A stretch of DNA of 64,000 nt, from assembly GCA_036397835.1 (NCBI GenBank), contig DASWIG010000794.1, positions 1 to 64,000 on the forward strand. Direction: 5' to 3'. The stretch comes from DASWIG01 sp036397835. GTDB taxonomy: Bacteria; Acidobacteriota; Thermoanaerobaculia; Multivoradales; J023. The notes under the pieces were generated by a model. It was not told where the DNA came from. It did not search any database and was given only the letters and a program-made list of their open reading frames with translations. Both the position numbers and the translations under genes were made by a program. Shown here one piece after another: positions 54,846-63,800 of this stretch (position 1 is its first letter; every line of letters begins with the position of its first letter).

Positions 54846-54957
54846 CTCGCGCGAACCCGTCGGCGGGTCGCGACTCCCCGCCAGGCCGGCTTCCGCCGAT
54901 CTCGGGTGCTGGCCGGACACCGCCGGTGTCGACGCCGCGGCGCAGGCACGCGATCCC

Positions 54958-54987
54958 TTGACAGTCACGTCCGCTGTCCATTACACT
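54958..54987 (+). promoter_or_regulatory. Strong sigma70-like promoter of the permease gene
   Basis: TTGACA (54958-54963), the -35 consensus, is followed at 18 bases by TACACT (54982-54987). The leader to the permease ATG would be about 205 bases and contains hairpins. Confidence 0.65.
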
Positions 54988-55048
54988 GCGGACTTCTGAC
55001 GACCCTGGACATCAGACGGGAGGACTTTTGGAATGGCGCCGACGGCTC

Positions 55049-55105
55049 GGGAGCGAAGCTCCCATAGGCACCATCAGCGGGGAAAGACGGATGCCTGACG
55101 GGCAT
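55049..55105 (+). ncRNA. Structured 5' leader, two hairpins
   Basis: GGGAGC-GAA-GCTCCC (55049-55063) and ATGCC-TGACG-GGCAT (55091-55105) form perfect stems in the leader between the promoter and the permease gene. I compared it mentally with glycine, cobalamin, c-di-GMP and guanidine riboswitches and found no convincing match. It may be an unrecognised cis-regulatory RNA or incidental structure. Confidence 0.3.
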
Positions 55106-55200
55106 GGCGATGACCGAATAGCAGGGTGGCCGCAACGTGCGTGCCAACGGGATGGCGTCACCGCCTTCACATGGCAAGATCACTGAAACGAGGAGAATCG

Positions 55201-57615
55201 ATGATGCGCAACCTCGGGGCTTTCAGAGTCGCACTCCGCCGGCTGGCGAAGTATCCGGGCTTCACCGCCCTGGCAGTGGCCGCCCTGGCCTTGGGGCTCG
55301 GCATGACGATCTACGGCTATGGCGCCGTGAACTCCATCTACTTCCGAGGTCTGCCCTTCCCCGAGCCCCAAGAGCTCGTGCATCTGGAGGTACGGAACGC
55401 GGCGACGGGCGAGCAACGGGGCGTCTGGCCCCTCGACTATCTCGATTGGCGCCAGCAGGAGAGCTTTCAGGATCTGGGGGCCATCGAGCGCGGCAGTTTC
55501 AACGTCAGCGGCGACCAGCTTCCCCAGCGCTACAGCGGCGCTGCCATGACCGCCAACGTCTTCGAGATGTTGGGGGCGGTGCCGCTTCTGGGCCGCACCC
55601 TGGTCGCGAGCGACGACTTGCAGGGCGCCGAACCGGTGGTGCTTCTGGGCCACGACCTTTGGCAGCAGCGCTACGGCGGCGAGGAGGGGATCGTCGGCCG
55701 GTCGGTGCGGCTGAACGGCGTCGCCACTACCGTAGCCGGCGTCATGCCGCGCGGTTTCAAGTTCCCGGTGGCCGACGACCTGTGGGTGCCCTTGAAGCTC
55801 GACGTCAGCCAGTTCGAGCGCGGCGCCGGACCATATCTCCAGATCTTCGGCCGCCTGCGCGACGGCCTCACGGTCGAGGAGGCCCAGGCCGAGATGACGA
55901 CCATCGCCGAGCGTTTCCAGCAGGACTTTCCGGAGTCCCACAAGAACCTCGGCGTCGGAGTGGAGCCCTATGTGCAGCAGTTCGTCGGCGACCCGGCGGT
56001 GCTCTACGTGGTGCTCGCGGCGGTCGGGTTCGTGCTCCTGATCGCCTGCGCCAACGTCGCCAACATGCTTCTGGCACGGGCCAGCCAGCGCAGCACGGAG
56101 CTGGCGATCCGCTCGGCCTTGGGAGCCCGGCGCGCGGGGCTGATCTTGCAGATGATGGCGGAGAGCCTGCTGCTCAGCCTCGGCGGCGCCGTGATCGGCT
56201 CGCTTCTGGCATGGAAGGCTCTGGACATTACCCACGGCCTCTACGCAGGGCTGGAATGGACGCCCTTCTGGTGGAATTTCTCGATCGACGGCCGGGTCGT
56301 AGTGATGGCCGTCGTGGCGGCGATCCTCGCCAGCCTTCTGGCCGGCCTGATACCCGCGCTACGGGCTTCCGGCCTCGATATGAGCGCCGTCTTGCACGAG
56401 GGCGGCCGCGGCTCAACCAGCCTGAAGATGAGCCGCCTCAGCAGAATGCTGGTGATCGGCGAGATCGCGCTTTCGTGCGTGCTGCTCATCTGCGCGGGCT
56501 TGATGATGCGCTCGATCAATAACCTCGTCCATCTCGACATCGGCGGCGCCACGGAGGGTTTCCTCAGCGGCACGGTCACGCTCAGCGAAGCCACCTATCC
56601 CGACAAGCCGGCGCGGGTCCGCTTCCACGAGCAACTGGAGGAGCGGCTGCGGTCGACGCCCGGAATCCTCGCCGTCTCCGTCGCCAGCTCCATGCCCGGC
56701 TCGCAGGTGGACGCCTCCTTCTACACGCTGGAGGGCGTTGAAGTCGTTGACAAGAGCACTCGCCCGGCGGCCTATCACAACATCGTCAGTCCCTCTTACT
56801 TCGACACCTTCGACGTCCCGCTACTCGCCGGCCGCGCCTTCGATAGCCGCGATCGAGCCGACGGCCAGCCCGTGGCGATCATCAGCCAGCTCTTCGCCGA
56901 GAAGGTGTGGCCGGACGCGGATCCGCTCGGAGAGCGCATCCGACTCGCGGTCGACGAGGGCGAGCTGGAGAACCCCTGGCGCACCGTGGTCGGCGTGGTG
57001 CCCAACGTCGCCCACAACCTCTTCGTGCGAGCGCCGCGGGAGATGGTCTACGTGCCCCTGGCCCAGACGGGTCCCGCGACCCTGAGGATCGGCGTCCGGG
57101 GCACCGGCGAGCCGATGTCCCTGGCGACGACGCTCAGCGAACAGGTGGCCGCCACCGACCCCGACATCCCGGCGTACAACGTGAAGCCGCTGACCGATCT
57201 GATCCAGGCCGACCGCGCCGCCTTCGTCTTCATCGGCAAGGTGTTCTCGGTCTTCGGCCTCATCGCCATTGTGCTGGCGTCGGCCGGGATCTACGGAGTG
57301 ACGGCGTTCTCGGTGTCCCAACGCTCCCAGGAAATCGGCGTTCGCCGCGCCTTCGGTGCGGACGATGGCGCCATCCTCCGTCTGGTCCTCGGACAGGGCG
57401 TCCGCCGTCTGGTGATCGGCCTGATCCCGGGGCTGATCCTGGCCTTCTTGATCTCCAGCCTTCTGAGCTCCAGCCTGTTCGGCTTGGAGAGCACCGATTT
57501 CCTCTCCTTCTTCGCCGCCGTAGCCCTGTTGACCGCGGTGGTCCTCCTGGCCTGCTATTTCCCGGCACGCCGGGCGCTGAGGGTCCACGCGGTGAGGGTG
57601 TTGCGGTACGAATAG
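55201..57615 (+). CDS. FtsX/MacB-type ABC transporter permease (ADOP-like)
   Basis: The 804-residue protein starts after AGGAGA. It has an N-terminal transmembrane helix, a MacB-like periplasmic core (about 50-250), an FtsX permease block (about 270-400, with ACANVANMLLARASQRSTEL), a central helix, a second periplasmic core and a C-terminal FtsX block (about 670-800, SVSQRSQEIGVRRAFGA). Two fused FtsX domains with no ATPase gene nearby are typical of the ADOP family abundant in Acidobacteriota. It may export peptides or act in envelope stress. Its link to the cluster is only positional. Confidence 0.85.
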   Translation: MMRNLGAFRVALRRLAKYPGFTALAVAALALGLGMTIYGYGAVNSIYFRGLPFPEPQELVHLEVRNAATGEQRGVWPLDYLDWRQQESFQDLGAIERGSFNVSGDQLPQRYSGAAMTANVFEMLGAVPLLGRTLVASDDLQGAEPVVLLGHDLWQQRYGGEEGIVGRSVRLNGVATTVAGVMPRGFKFPVADDLWVPLKLDVSQFERGAGPYLQIFGRLRDGLTVEEAQAEMTTIAERFQQDFPESHKNLGVGVEPYVQQFVGDPAVLYVVLAAVGFVLLIACANVANMLLARASQRSTELAIRSALGARRAGLILQMMAESLLLSLGGAVIGSLLAWKALDITHGLYAGLEWTPFWWNFSIDGRVVVMAVVAAILASLLAGLIPALRASGLDMSAVLHEGGRGSTSLKMSRLSRMLVIGEIALSCVLLICAGLMMRSINNLVHLDIGGATEGFLSGTVTLSEATYPDKPARVRFHEQLEERLRSTPGILAVSVASSMPGSQVDASFYTLEGVEVVDKSTRPAAYHNIVSPSYFDTFDVPLLAGRAFDSRDRADGQPVAIISQLFAEKVWPDADPLGERIRLAVDEGELENPWRTVVGVVPNVAHNLFVRAPREMVYVPLAQTGPATLRIGVRGTGEPMSLATTLSEQVAATDPDIPAYNVKPLTDLIQADRAAFVFIGKVFSVFGLIAIVLASAGIYGVTAFSVSQRSQEIGVRRAFGADDGAILRLVLGQGVRRLVIGLIPGLILAFLISSLLSSSLFGLESTDFLSFFAAVALLTAVVLLACYFPARRALRVHAVRVLRYE

Positions 57616-57621
57616 GAGACG

Positions 57622-58398
57622 CTAGGCCTGGAGGGCTCCCCCGTCGAGGACGATAGCTTGGCCGTTGACGCCATAGGCGCGCGGATCGCACAGTGTGAGG
57701 ACGAGATAGGCCACTTCCTCGGGATTGAAGATGCGCCGCTGCGGGCTCTTGTTGAGGATCATCTCCCGGGTCTCCTCCGGCGAGGATCCCAGGAGCTTGG
57801 TGAAGCGCTCGACCGCGTAGGCCGTCATGTCGGTCTCGACGTATGCCGGGCAGACGGCGTTGATCGTCACCCCCCTGGTCGCAACCTCGAGGGCGACGCT
57901 GCGTGTGAGGCCGACCACCGCGTGCTTGGCCGCAGAGTATGCAGAGAGGTAGGCGGAGCCCGTCGTTCCCGCCACCGACGCGATGTTGACGACGCGGCCC
58001 CAGCCGCGCTCAAGCATCCCCGGCAGGAAGGCCTGGGTGCACAGCATGGTGCCGGTCACGTTTACGGCGAAGAGCCGGTTCCAGTCCTCCAGCCGGACGT
58101 CGCGGAACGGCTCCGAGGAGGTGATGCCGGCGTTGTTGACCAGGACATCGACCCCGCCGAGCTTCTCCTCGGCTTGCCGATGGAGCGCCGCGACCTGCTC
58201 GGGATCGCTGACATCGGCCGCCACCGACCAGGCCCGATGCCCGGCGGCGCGCAGACGGGCGGCGGTTTCCCCGATCTCGTCGCGGGAACGGGCCGCAACC
58301 ACCACGGCCGCTCCCGCCGCCGCCAGGCCCCGTGCCACGGCGGCACCGATGCCGCGCCCGCCGCCGGTGACGACGGCCCGCTGCTGGTCGAATCTCAT
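57622..58398 (-). CDS. Short-chain dehydrogenase/reductase, FabG-like
   Basis: The 258-residue SDR has the Rossmann motif TGGGRGIGAAVA, NNAG, the catalytic Ser in NIASVAGTTGS and YSAAK. The end (GVNGQAIVLDGGALQA) matches 3-oxoacyl-ACP/CoA reductases and related alcohol dehydrogenases. It lies within the PKS region, and the PKS itself has no KR, so reduction of the beta-keto chain in trans is conceivable. A primary-metabolism role is equally possible. It converges with the permease gene, 6 bases apart. Confidence 0.85.
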   Translation of the reverse strand: MRFDQQRAVVTGGGRGIGAAVARGLAAAGAAVVVAARSRDEIGETAARLRAAGHRAWSVAADVSDPEQVAALHRQAEEKLGGVDVLVNNAGITSSEPFRDVRLEDWNRLFAVNVTGTMLCTQAFLPGMLERGWGRVVNIASVAGTTGSAYLSAYSAAKHAVVGLTRSVALEVATRGVTINAVCPAYVETDMTAYAVERFTKLLGSSPEETREMILNKSPQRRIFNPEEVAYLVLTLCDPRAYGVNGQAIVLDGGALQA

Positions 58399-58596
58399 GG
58401 CGCCAGAGTAGGTTCAAGGAGCGTACGTGTCAAGACGGGCTTACCCGGCGCCGTGGGAGCTTTTCGCCACCATCCTGAGTTCCCGAATCGAGCCCGATTC
58501 GCTAAGCTCTTCAAGCGCAGCCGAGGAGGTGGCCTGTGCGGCAGTGAAGGCCGGGCCACCGCGCCAAGCCCGAGAATCCGAGCCCCGGAGGACGCC

Positions 58597-60543
58597 ATGT
58601 ACAAGATCAGCCTTCTCAATATGCCCTTCGCGAGCCTCTCCATGCCGTCTCTCGCCCTGACTCAGCTCACCTCCGTGGTCAAGCGACGCTTCGGCGACCA
58701 GGTGAGGGTCCGCAACCTCTACCTCAATCACGAGTTCGCCCACTATCTCGGCTTGGACCTCTATTCTCCGATGACCAGCTCGTTGGCAGCCAACAACTCG
58801 GGGCTCGGGGACTGGTTCTTCCGTCAGGCCGCCTTTCCCGACCAGTCCGACAACTGCCGGGAGTACTTCGAACGCTATTTCCCCAGCCCAGACGCGGAGA
58901 CGGAGGTCCGGTTGAAGTCGGTGGTGTCCAAGAGAGCACCGCTCGATCGCTTCGTGCAGGCCTTGGTCGTCAAGTTCGGGCTCCATGAGGAGGATCTGGT
59001 GGGCTTCACCTCGATGTTCGCGCAGAACGCCGCCTCCTTCGCCATGGCCCGGCACATCAAGGAGAAGAATCCCAAGGTCGTCACCGTCATCGGCGGGGCC
59101 AACTGCGAAGCCCCCATGGGGCGCGAGCTTGCGCTCCACGTCGACGCTCTTGATTTCGCCGTCTCGGGGCCGGCGCTCGTCGCCTTCCCGCAGCTCGTCC
59201 AGCATCTGATGGACGGCGAGCCCGAGCGCTGCCAAGAGATCCGCGGCGTCTATTCGGCGGAGAACGCCGAGGGCCTCAAAGGCCTGATGTGGGCCGGCCA
59301 GGAGCTTTCCGTCGAGGTACCGGTACCGCTCGACTACGAATCCTTCCTCCGGGATCTCCAGCGGAACTTCCCGAGCGGCCTGATCAAGCCCAACCTGACC
59401 TTCGAGACCTCACGGGGCTGCTGGTGGGGAGAACGGTCACATTGCACGTTCTGCGGCCTGAACGGTACTACGATGGCTTACCGCGGGATGCCCTCCGAAA
59501 TGGCCATCGAGCTCTTCAATGAGCTCTTCGAAAAATACGGTGATCGGTGCCAGAACTTCGATTCGGTCGACAACATACTCCCCAGGCAGTACTTGAAGGA
59601 GGTCTTCCCGAGGCTGGATCCGCCGGTTGGCACCAGCATCTTCTACGAGATTAAAGCTGACCTCAAAGAGCACGAGATGGAGACGCTGGTCAGGGCCGGC
59701 GTCAACAGGCTCCAACCGGGCATCGAATCCCTGAGCAGCTCGACGCTCAAGCTGATGGGCAAAGGGACCACCGCTTTCAGCAATATCGGCTTCTTGAAGT
59801 ATTGTGTCAAGTACGGTATTTATCCGGTCTGGAACCTGCTGATCGGATTTCCTGGAGAAGAAGGGAGCGTCTACGAGAAATACCTGGCCGACATACCTCA
59901 TCTCAAACACCTGCCGCCTCCGGACGGTGCCTTCCCGGTGCGCTTCGATCGCTACAGCCCCTATTTCGTGAAGGCTGACGAGTATCACCTTGACCTCAAA
60001 CCTTACGACTTCTATAGCTTCATCTACCCTTTCCCCGAGGAGTCCATCGACAACATGGCCTACTACTTCGAGGATCTGAACTACAGCGCCGAGTACATCC
60101 GCAACACGGCCGCGTGGACTGACAAGCTGAATGCGGCCGTGGAGGATTGGCAAGAGTGTTTCCGTCGTCTGGATGGAAGCAAACCGCGAGCCAAGCTATA
60201 TCTGGAGCGAAAGGGCAACTCTTGGATAGTGCACGACACCCGCAGCGGGGAGCTGGTGGAGCACGAGGTGGGCGCTCTCGCCGCCAGGATTCTCGAGTGC
60301 CTCAGCCAGAAAGGGCACAAGATCGCCCACGTAGCCAAGTACGCCCGGACCGACCCGGCAAGAGCAGGTGAAGAGGTCCAACGTCTGCGACAGCAAGGTC
60401 TGCTCTTCCAGGAGAGCGATCGTTACATCAGCCTGGTGATGGAACCCGGTATCGGTGCCGCAGACTTCAAGATGCCAGGGTTCATGTATCTGAACCCATC
60501 GCTCGGCAGCGGCAGCCAGCCAGCGGCTCAACTGACCCGTTGA
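58597..60543 (+). CDS. B12 radical SAM C-methyltransferase of the RiPP-maturation type
   Basis: The 648-residue protein begins MYKISLLNMPFASLSMPSLA after GGAGGA. An N-terminal cobalamin-binding domain (about 1-220, VTVIGGANCEAPMG) precedes the radical-SAM domain with SRGCWWGERSHCTFCGLNG (about 270-288), the signature of the TIGR03975 family of RiPP maturation C-methyltransferases. A C-terminal winged-helix/PqqD-like segment (about 540-610) follows. The longer open frame upstream is not homologous. No RiPP precursor was found nearby, so it probably methylates the NRPS/PKS product or a carrier-bound intermediate (inferred). Confidence 0.82.
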   Translation: MYKISLLNMPFASLSMPSLALTQLTSVVKRRFGDQVRVRNLYLNHEFAHYLGLDLYSPMTSSLAANNSGLGDWFFRQAAFPDQSDNCREYFERYFPSPDAETEVRLKSVVSKRAPLDRFVQALVVKFGLHEEDLVGFTSMFAQNAASFAMARHIKEKNPKVVTVIGGANCEAPMGRELALHVDALDFAVSGPALVAFPQLVQHLMDGEPERCQEIRGVYSAENAEGLKGLMWAGQELSVEVPVPLDYESFLRDLQRNFPSGLIKPNLTFETSRGCWWGERSHCTFCGLNGTTMAYRGMPSEMAIELFNELFEKYGDRCQNFDSVDNILPRQYLKEVFPRLDPPVGTSIFYEIKADLKEHEMETLVRAGVNRLQPGIESLSSSTLKLMGKGTTAFSNIGFLKYCVKYGIYPVWNLLIGFPGEEGSVYEKYLADIPHLKHLPPPDGAFPVRFDRYSPYFVKADEYHLDLKPYDFYSFIYPFPEESIDNMAYYFEDLNYSAEYIRNTAAWTDKLNAAVEDWQECFRRLDGSKPRAKLYLERKGNSWIVHDTRSGELVEHEVGALAARILECLSQKGHKIAHVAKYARTDPARAGEEVQRLRQQGLLFQESDRYISLVMEPGIGAADFKMPGFMYLNPSLGSGSQPAAQLTR

Positions 60544-60640
60544 CGGCGCTCAGGAGATCCTTCGCAAGCCGCGACGCGTTGCCAGACGGCGGCGGAGAGC
60601 CGGCCGCGCCCTGCGTGAGTTCAGGGGTCGGCGGACTCCA

Positions 60641-60808
60641 TCAGGGCACAAAGGCCTTCACATGCTGGAACAACCTGATGCTGAGGAAGCCCAGAATCAG
60701 GCCCACCAGGATATGGATGAGGTAACCTTCAGCAACGCCGCCAATCAGCGCGAGCACCGCGTTGAGAAGCGTGAACAGGGCCAGGAGATTAAGCAGAACC
60801 TTCACCAT
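60641..60808 (-). CDS. Tiny two-helix membrane protein (55 aa)
   Basis: ATG at 60808 follows AAAGGAG by 2-3 bases and encodes MVKVLLNLLALFTLLNAVLA, a second helix HILVGLILGFLSIRLFQH, and a VKAFVP end. It begins 46 bases after the FAAL-ACP-KS stop on the same strand, so it is probably co-transcribed. The strong ribosome site and clean two-helix layout support a real gene. Family unknown. It may be an accessory to export or membrane docking of the synthetase. Confidence 0.6.
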   Translation of the reverse strand: MVKVLLNLLALFTLLNAVLALIGGVAEGYLIHILVGLILGFLSIRLFQHVKAFVP

Positions 60809-60854
60809 GTCTCCTTTACTTGGTTTCGTTCTTCGTCAGTGACGTCTGAGTAGC

Positions 60855-63800
60855 TCACTTCCCCCACGCGAGAAAGGCGTCCAGGGACTCGGCCAGATCG
60901 GCATGGGTGGCACCGAGCAGCGACAGGCGATGCTCGTGGTGGGTACGGCGGACGCCAGCCGTATAGCACAGATCGGCGAGCGGCGGAGCATCGCCGCTGC
61001 GCAGGAGGTCCCGATAGCGCTGAGCGAGCCCCCGCAAAGCAAGCTCCGAGGCCGCCGAGAGCGGCAGCAGAAAGACCCCGTCGCCGGGAGGCCGCTCTTG
61101 CTGCGGCGCCGGCGCCTCGCGCAGCAGCACATGGGCGTTGGTGCCCCCGAAGCCGAACGAGCTCACTCCCGCCAGCCGCGGGCCGGAAACCTCCGGCCAC
61201 GGCCCCAACTGCCGCTGCACTGCGATCGGTAGCTCGTCGAAGGGGATCTCGGGGTGTGGCGTCTCGAAATGCAGGGATGGTGGAACCCGGCCGCGGTGGA
61301 TCATGAGAACCACCTTGATCAGCCCAGCTATCCCCGCCGCCGCCTCCAGATGGCCGATATTGCTCTTCACCGAGCCGATCGCGCATCGCTCCCCGGCCGC
61401 GCGCCCTTCCCCCAGCACCCGACCCAGGCTCTGGGCCTCGATCAGATCGCCCAGATAGGTGCCGGTGCCGTGCGCCTCCACGTACTGCACCGCCCCCGGC
61501 ACCACGCCCGCGCTGTAGTATACCCGACGCAGCAAGGCCTCCTGGGCCTGGCCGTTGGGCGCCATCAAGCCGTTGCTCCGCCCGTTCTGATTGATCGCGC
61601 TGGCGCAGATCACCGCGTAAACCGGATCGCCGTCAGCCTCGGCCTGTGAAAGTGGCTTGAGCACCACCGCCCCCGCCCCCTCGGCCCGAACGTACCCGTC
61701 GGCTTTGGCGTCGAAGACCTTGCAGCGGCCGTCCCGGGCCATCACCCCGGCTTTGCTGAAGTTGATGGTCGCCGCCGGCGACAGGATCAGGTTCACGCCT
61801 CCGGCCAGCACATGCTTCGCCTCGGCGCGTCGCAACATCTGGCAGGCCTCGTGCACCGCCACCAGCGACGCCGAGCAGGCGGTGTCCACCGAAAGGCTCG
61901 GACCCTGCAATCCGAAAGCATAAGAGATGCGATTGGCGGCGATGGAAACGGAGCTCCCGGTGCCGGCGTAGGCGGTGATGTGCTCCAATGCCGCCAGTTG
62001 CATCCGTCCGTAGTCGTCACTCGAGATGCCGACGACCACGCCGGTGTCGCTGCCGTCGAGCCCGGCGGCGAGGCCGGCGTCCTCGAAAGCTTCCCAGGCC
62101 ACCTCCAGCATCAGCCGCTGTTGGGGATCCATGGCCGCAGCCTCGCGCGGCGAGATGCCGAAGAAGTCGGCGTCGAAGCGATCCACTCGGTCGAGAAAGC
62201 CTCCCCAGCGGGTGATCATCTTGCCCGGCACCGAGGGATCAGGATCGAAAAAGGCGTCGATGTCCCAACGTTCCGGCGGAACCTCACGGATCGCGTCCCG
62301 CCCTTGCACCAGCAGTTGCCAGAAGGCCTGAGGACCGTCGGCCCCGGGGAAGCGGCAACCGAGGCCGATCACCGCGATCGGCTCCACTTCCGCGGCGGGC
62401 GCCGAACAGGCCCGCCGGGCCGGAGTCGAGCCGGAGCCGAGATACACGGCGAGGGCGGCGAGGGAGGGGTGGTCGTAGAACAAGGTGGCCGAGACCCGGC
62501 GCCCCAGCCAGCTCGAAAGATCGCCGGTCAACCCCTGAAGGGTGACCGAGTCGAGGCCATAGCGCGCTGGCGGTTGGCGGGGGTCGATGCGGTCGGCTGC
62601 CATTCCCAGCCGCCGGGCGATCGCCGCCACCAGCCAGTCTCGGATCTCCTCCACGCCGCGCTCCGTCCCCTCTTCTCCGACCGAGGTCGGCTCGACGCTC
62701 GGCGCCGCCGCGATCTCAGGCTCGAGGTCTTCGGCGATCGCCCGCAGCGTCCCCGCTTGAAAGCTAACCTTCACCGACTGGCGCTGCAGCTTGCCGCTTG
62801 AGGTCTTCGGCAGCGACGCCGGCGGCACCAGCGTCACCCCCCAGGGACGCACGCCGTGCTCCTCCGCCACAGCCTGACGTATGGCGCCGATGATCTGCTG
62901 CGGATCGACCTGGCGCTGGTTACGCTCCAACTCGGCGACGATCACCAGGCGCTCCTCCCCGGCCCGATCCAGCGCAAACGCCACGGCGCTTTCCGCACGC
63001 AGCGCGCCGTGACTCCGATCCACGGTCGATTCCAGATCTTGCGGATAGTGGTTCTCGCCCCGGAGGATCACCAGCTCCTTGAGCCGGCCGGTGATATACA
63101 GCTCGCCGTCGCGCATGAAGCCGAGGTCTCCGGTGCGCAGGAACGGCCCGTCTTCGGTGTCGACCCGTGAGGCTCGGAAGGTCGCCTCGCTCTCTTTCTC
63201 CCGCCCCCAATAACCCTGGGCCACGCTTGGACCGCTCACCCAGATCTCCCCCACCGCTGCCTCGCCGCTCCCGTGGCCGGTAGCCGGGTCGACGATCACC
63301 ACGTCCGTGTCTTCGTCAGGCCGGCCGCAGCCCACCAGAACCTGGACCTCACCGTCGTCCGCCGCCTCCTCCACCCGGTGCTCACGTAACCTGGCGGCAT
63401 CGATCGTCAGGTAGCTCGGCTCCCGCCACCGCGACTGCAGCGACACCCGCAGCGTGCCTTCCGCCAGCCCGTAGCCCGGGCACAACGCCGCACGCCGGAA
63501 GCCACATGCCGAAAAACGTTCAGCGAAACGCTCCAGAGTTGCCCGGCGCACAGGCTCGGCGCCGTCGATCGCCTGCGACCAACTGCTCAGATCGAGCGGC
63601 GGATCCTGCTGTGCCGCCACCTTGCGCACGCACAGCTCAAAACCGAAGTTGGGGGAGGCGCTGTGAGTCCCGCGGTACTCGGAGATCGCCCGCAGCCAGC
63701 GCAGGGGCTTCTGGAGGAACGCCGCCGGGGCCATCGCCACGCACGGAAATCCCCGGAAGATCGGTCCCAGAAGGCCGTAGATCAGTCCCATGTCGTGGAA

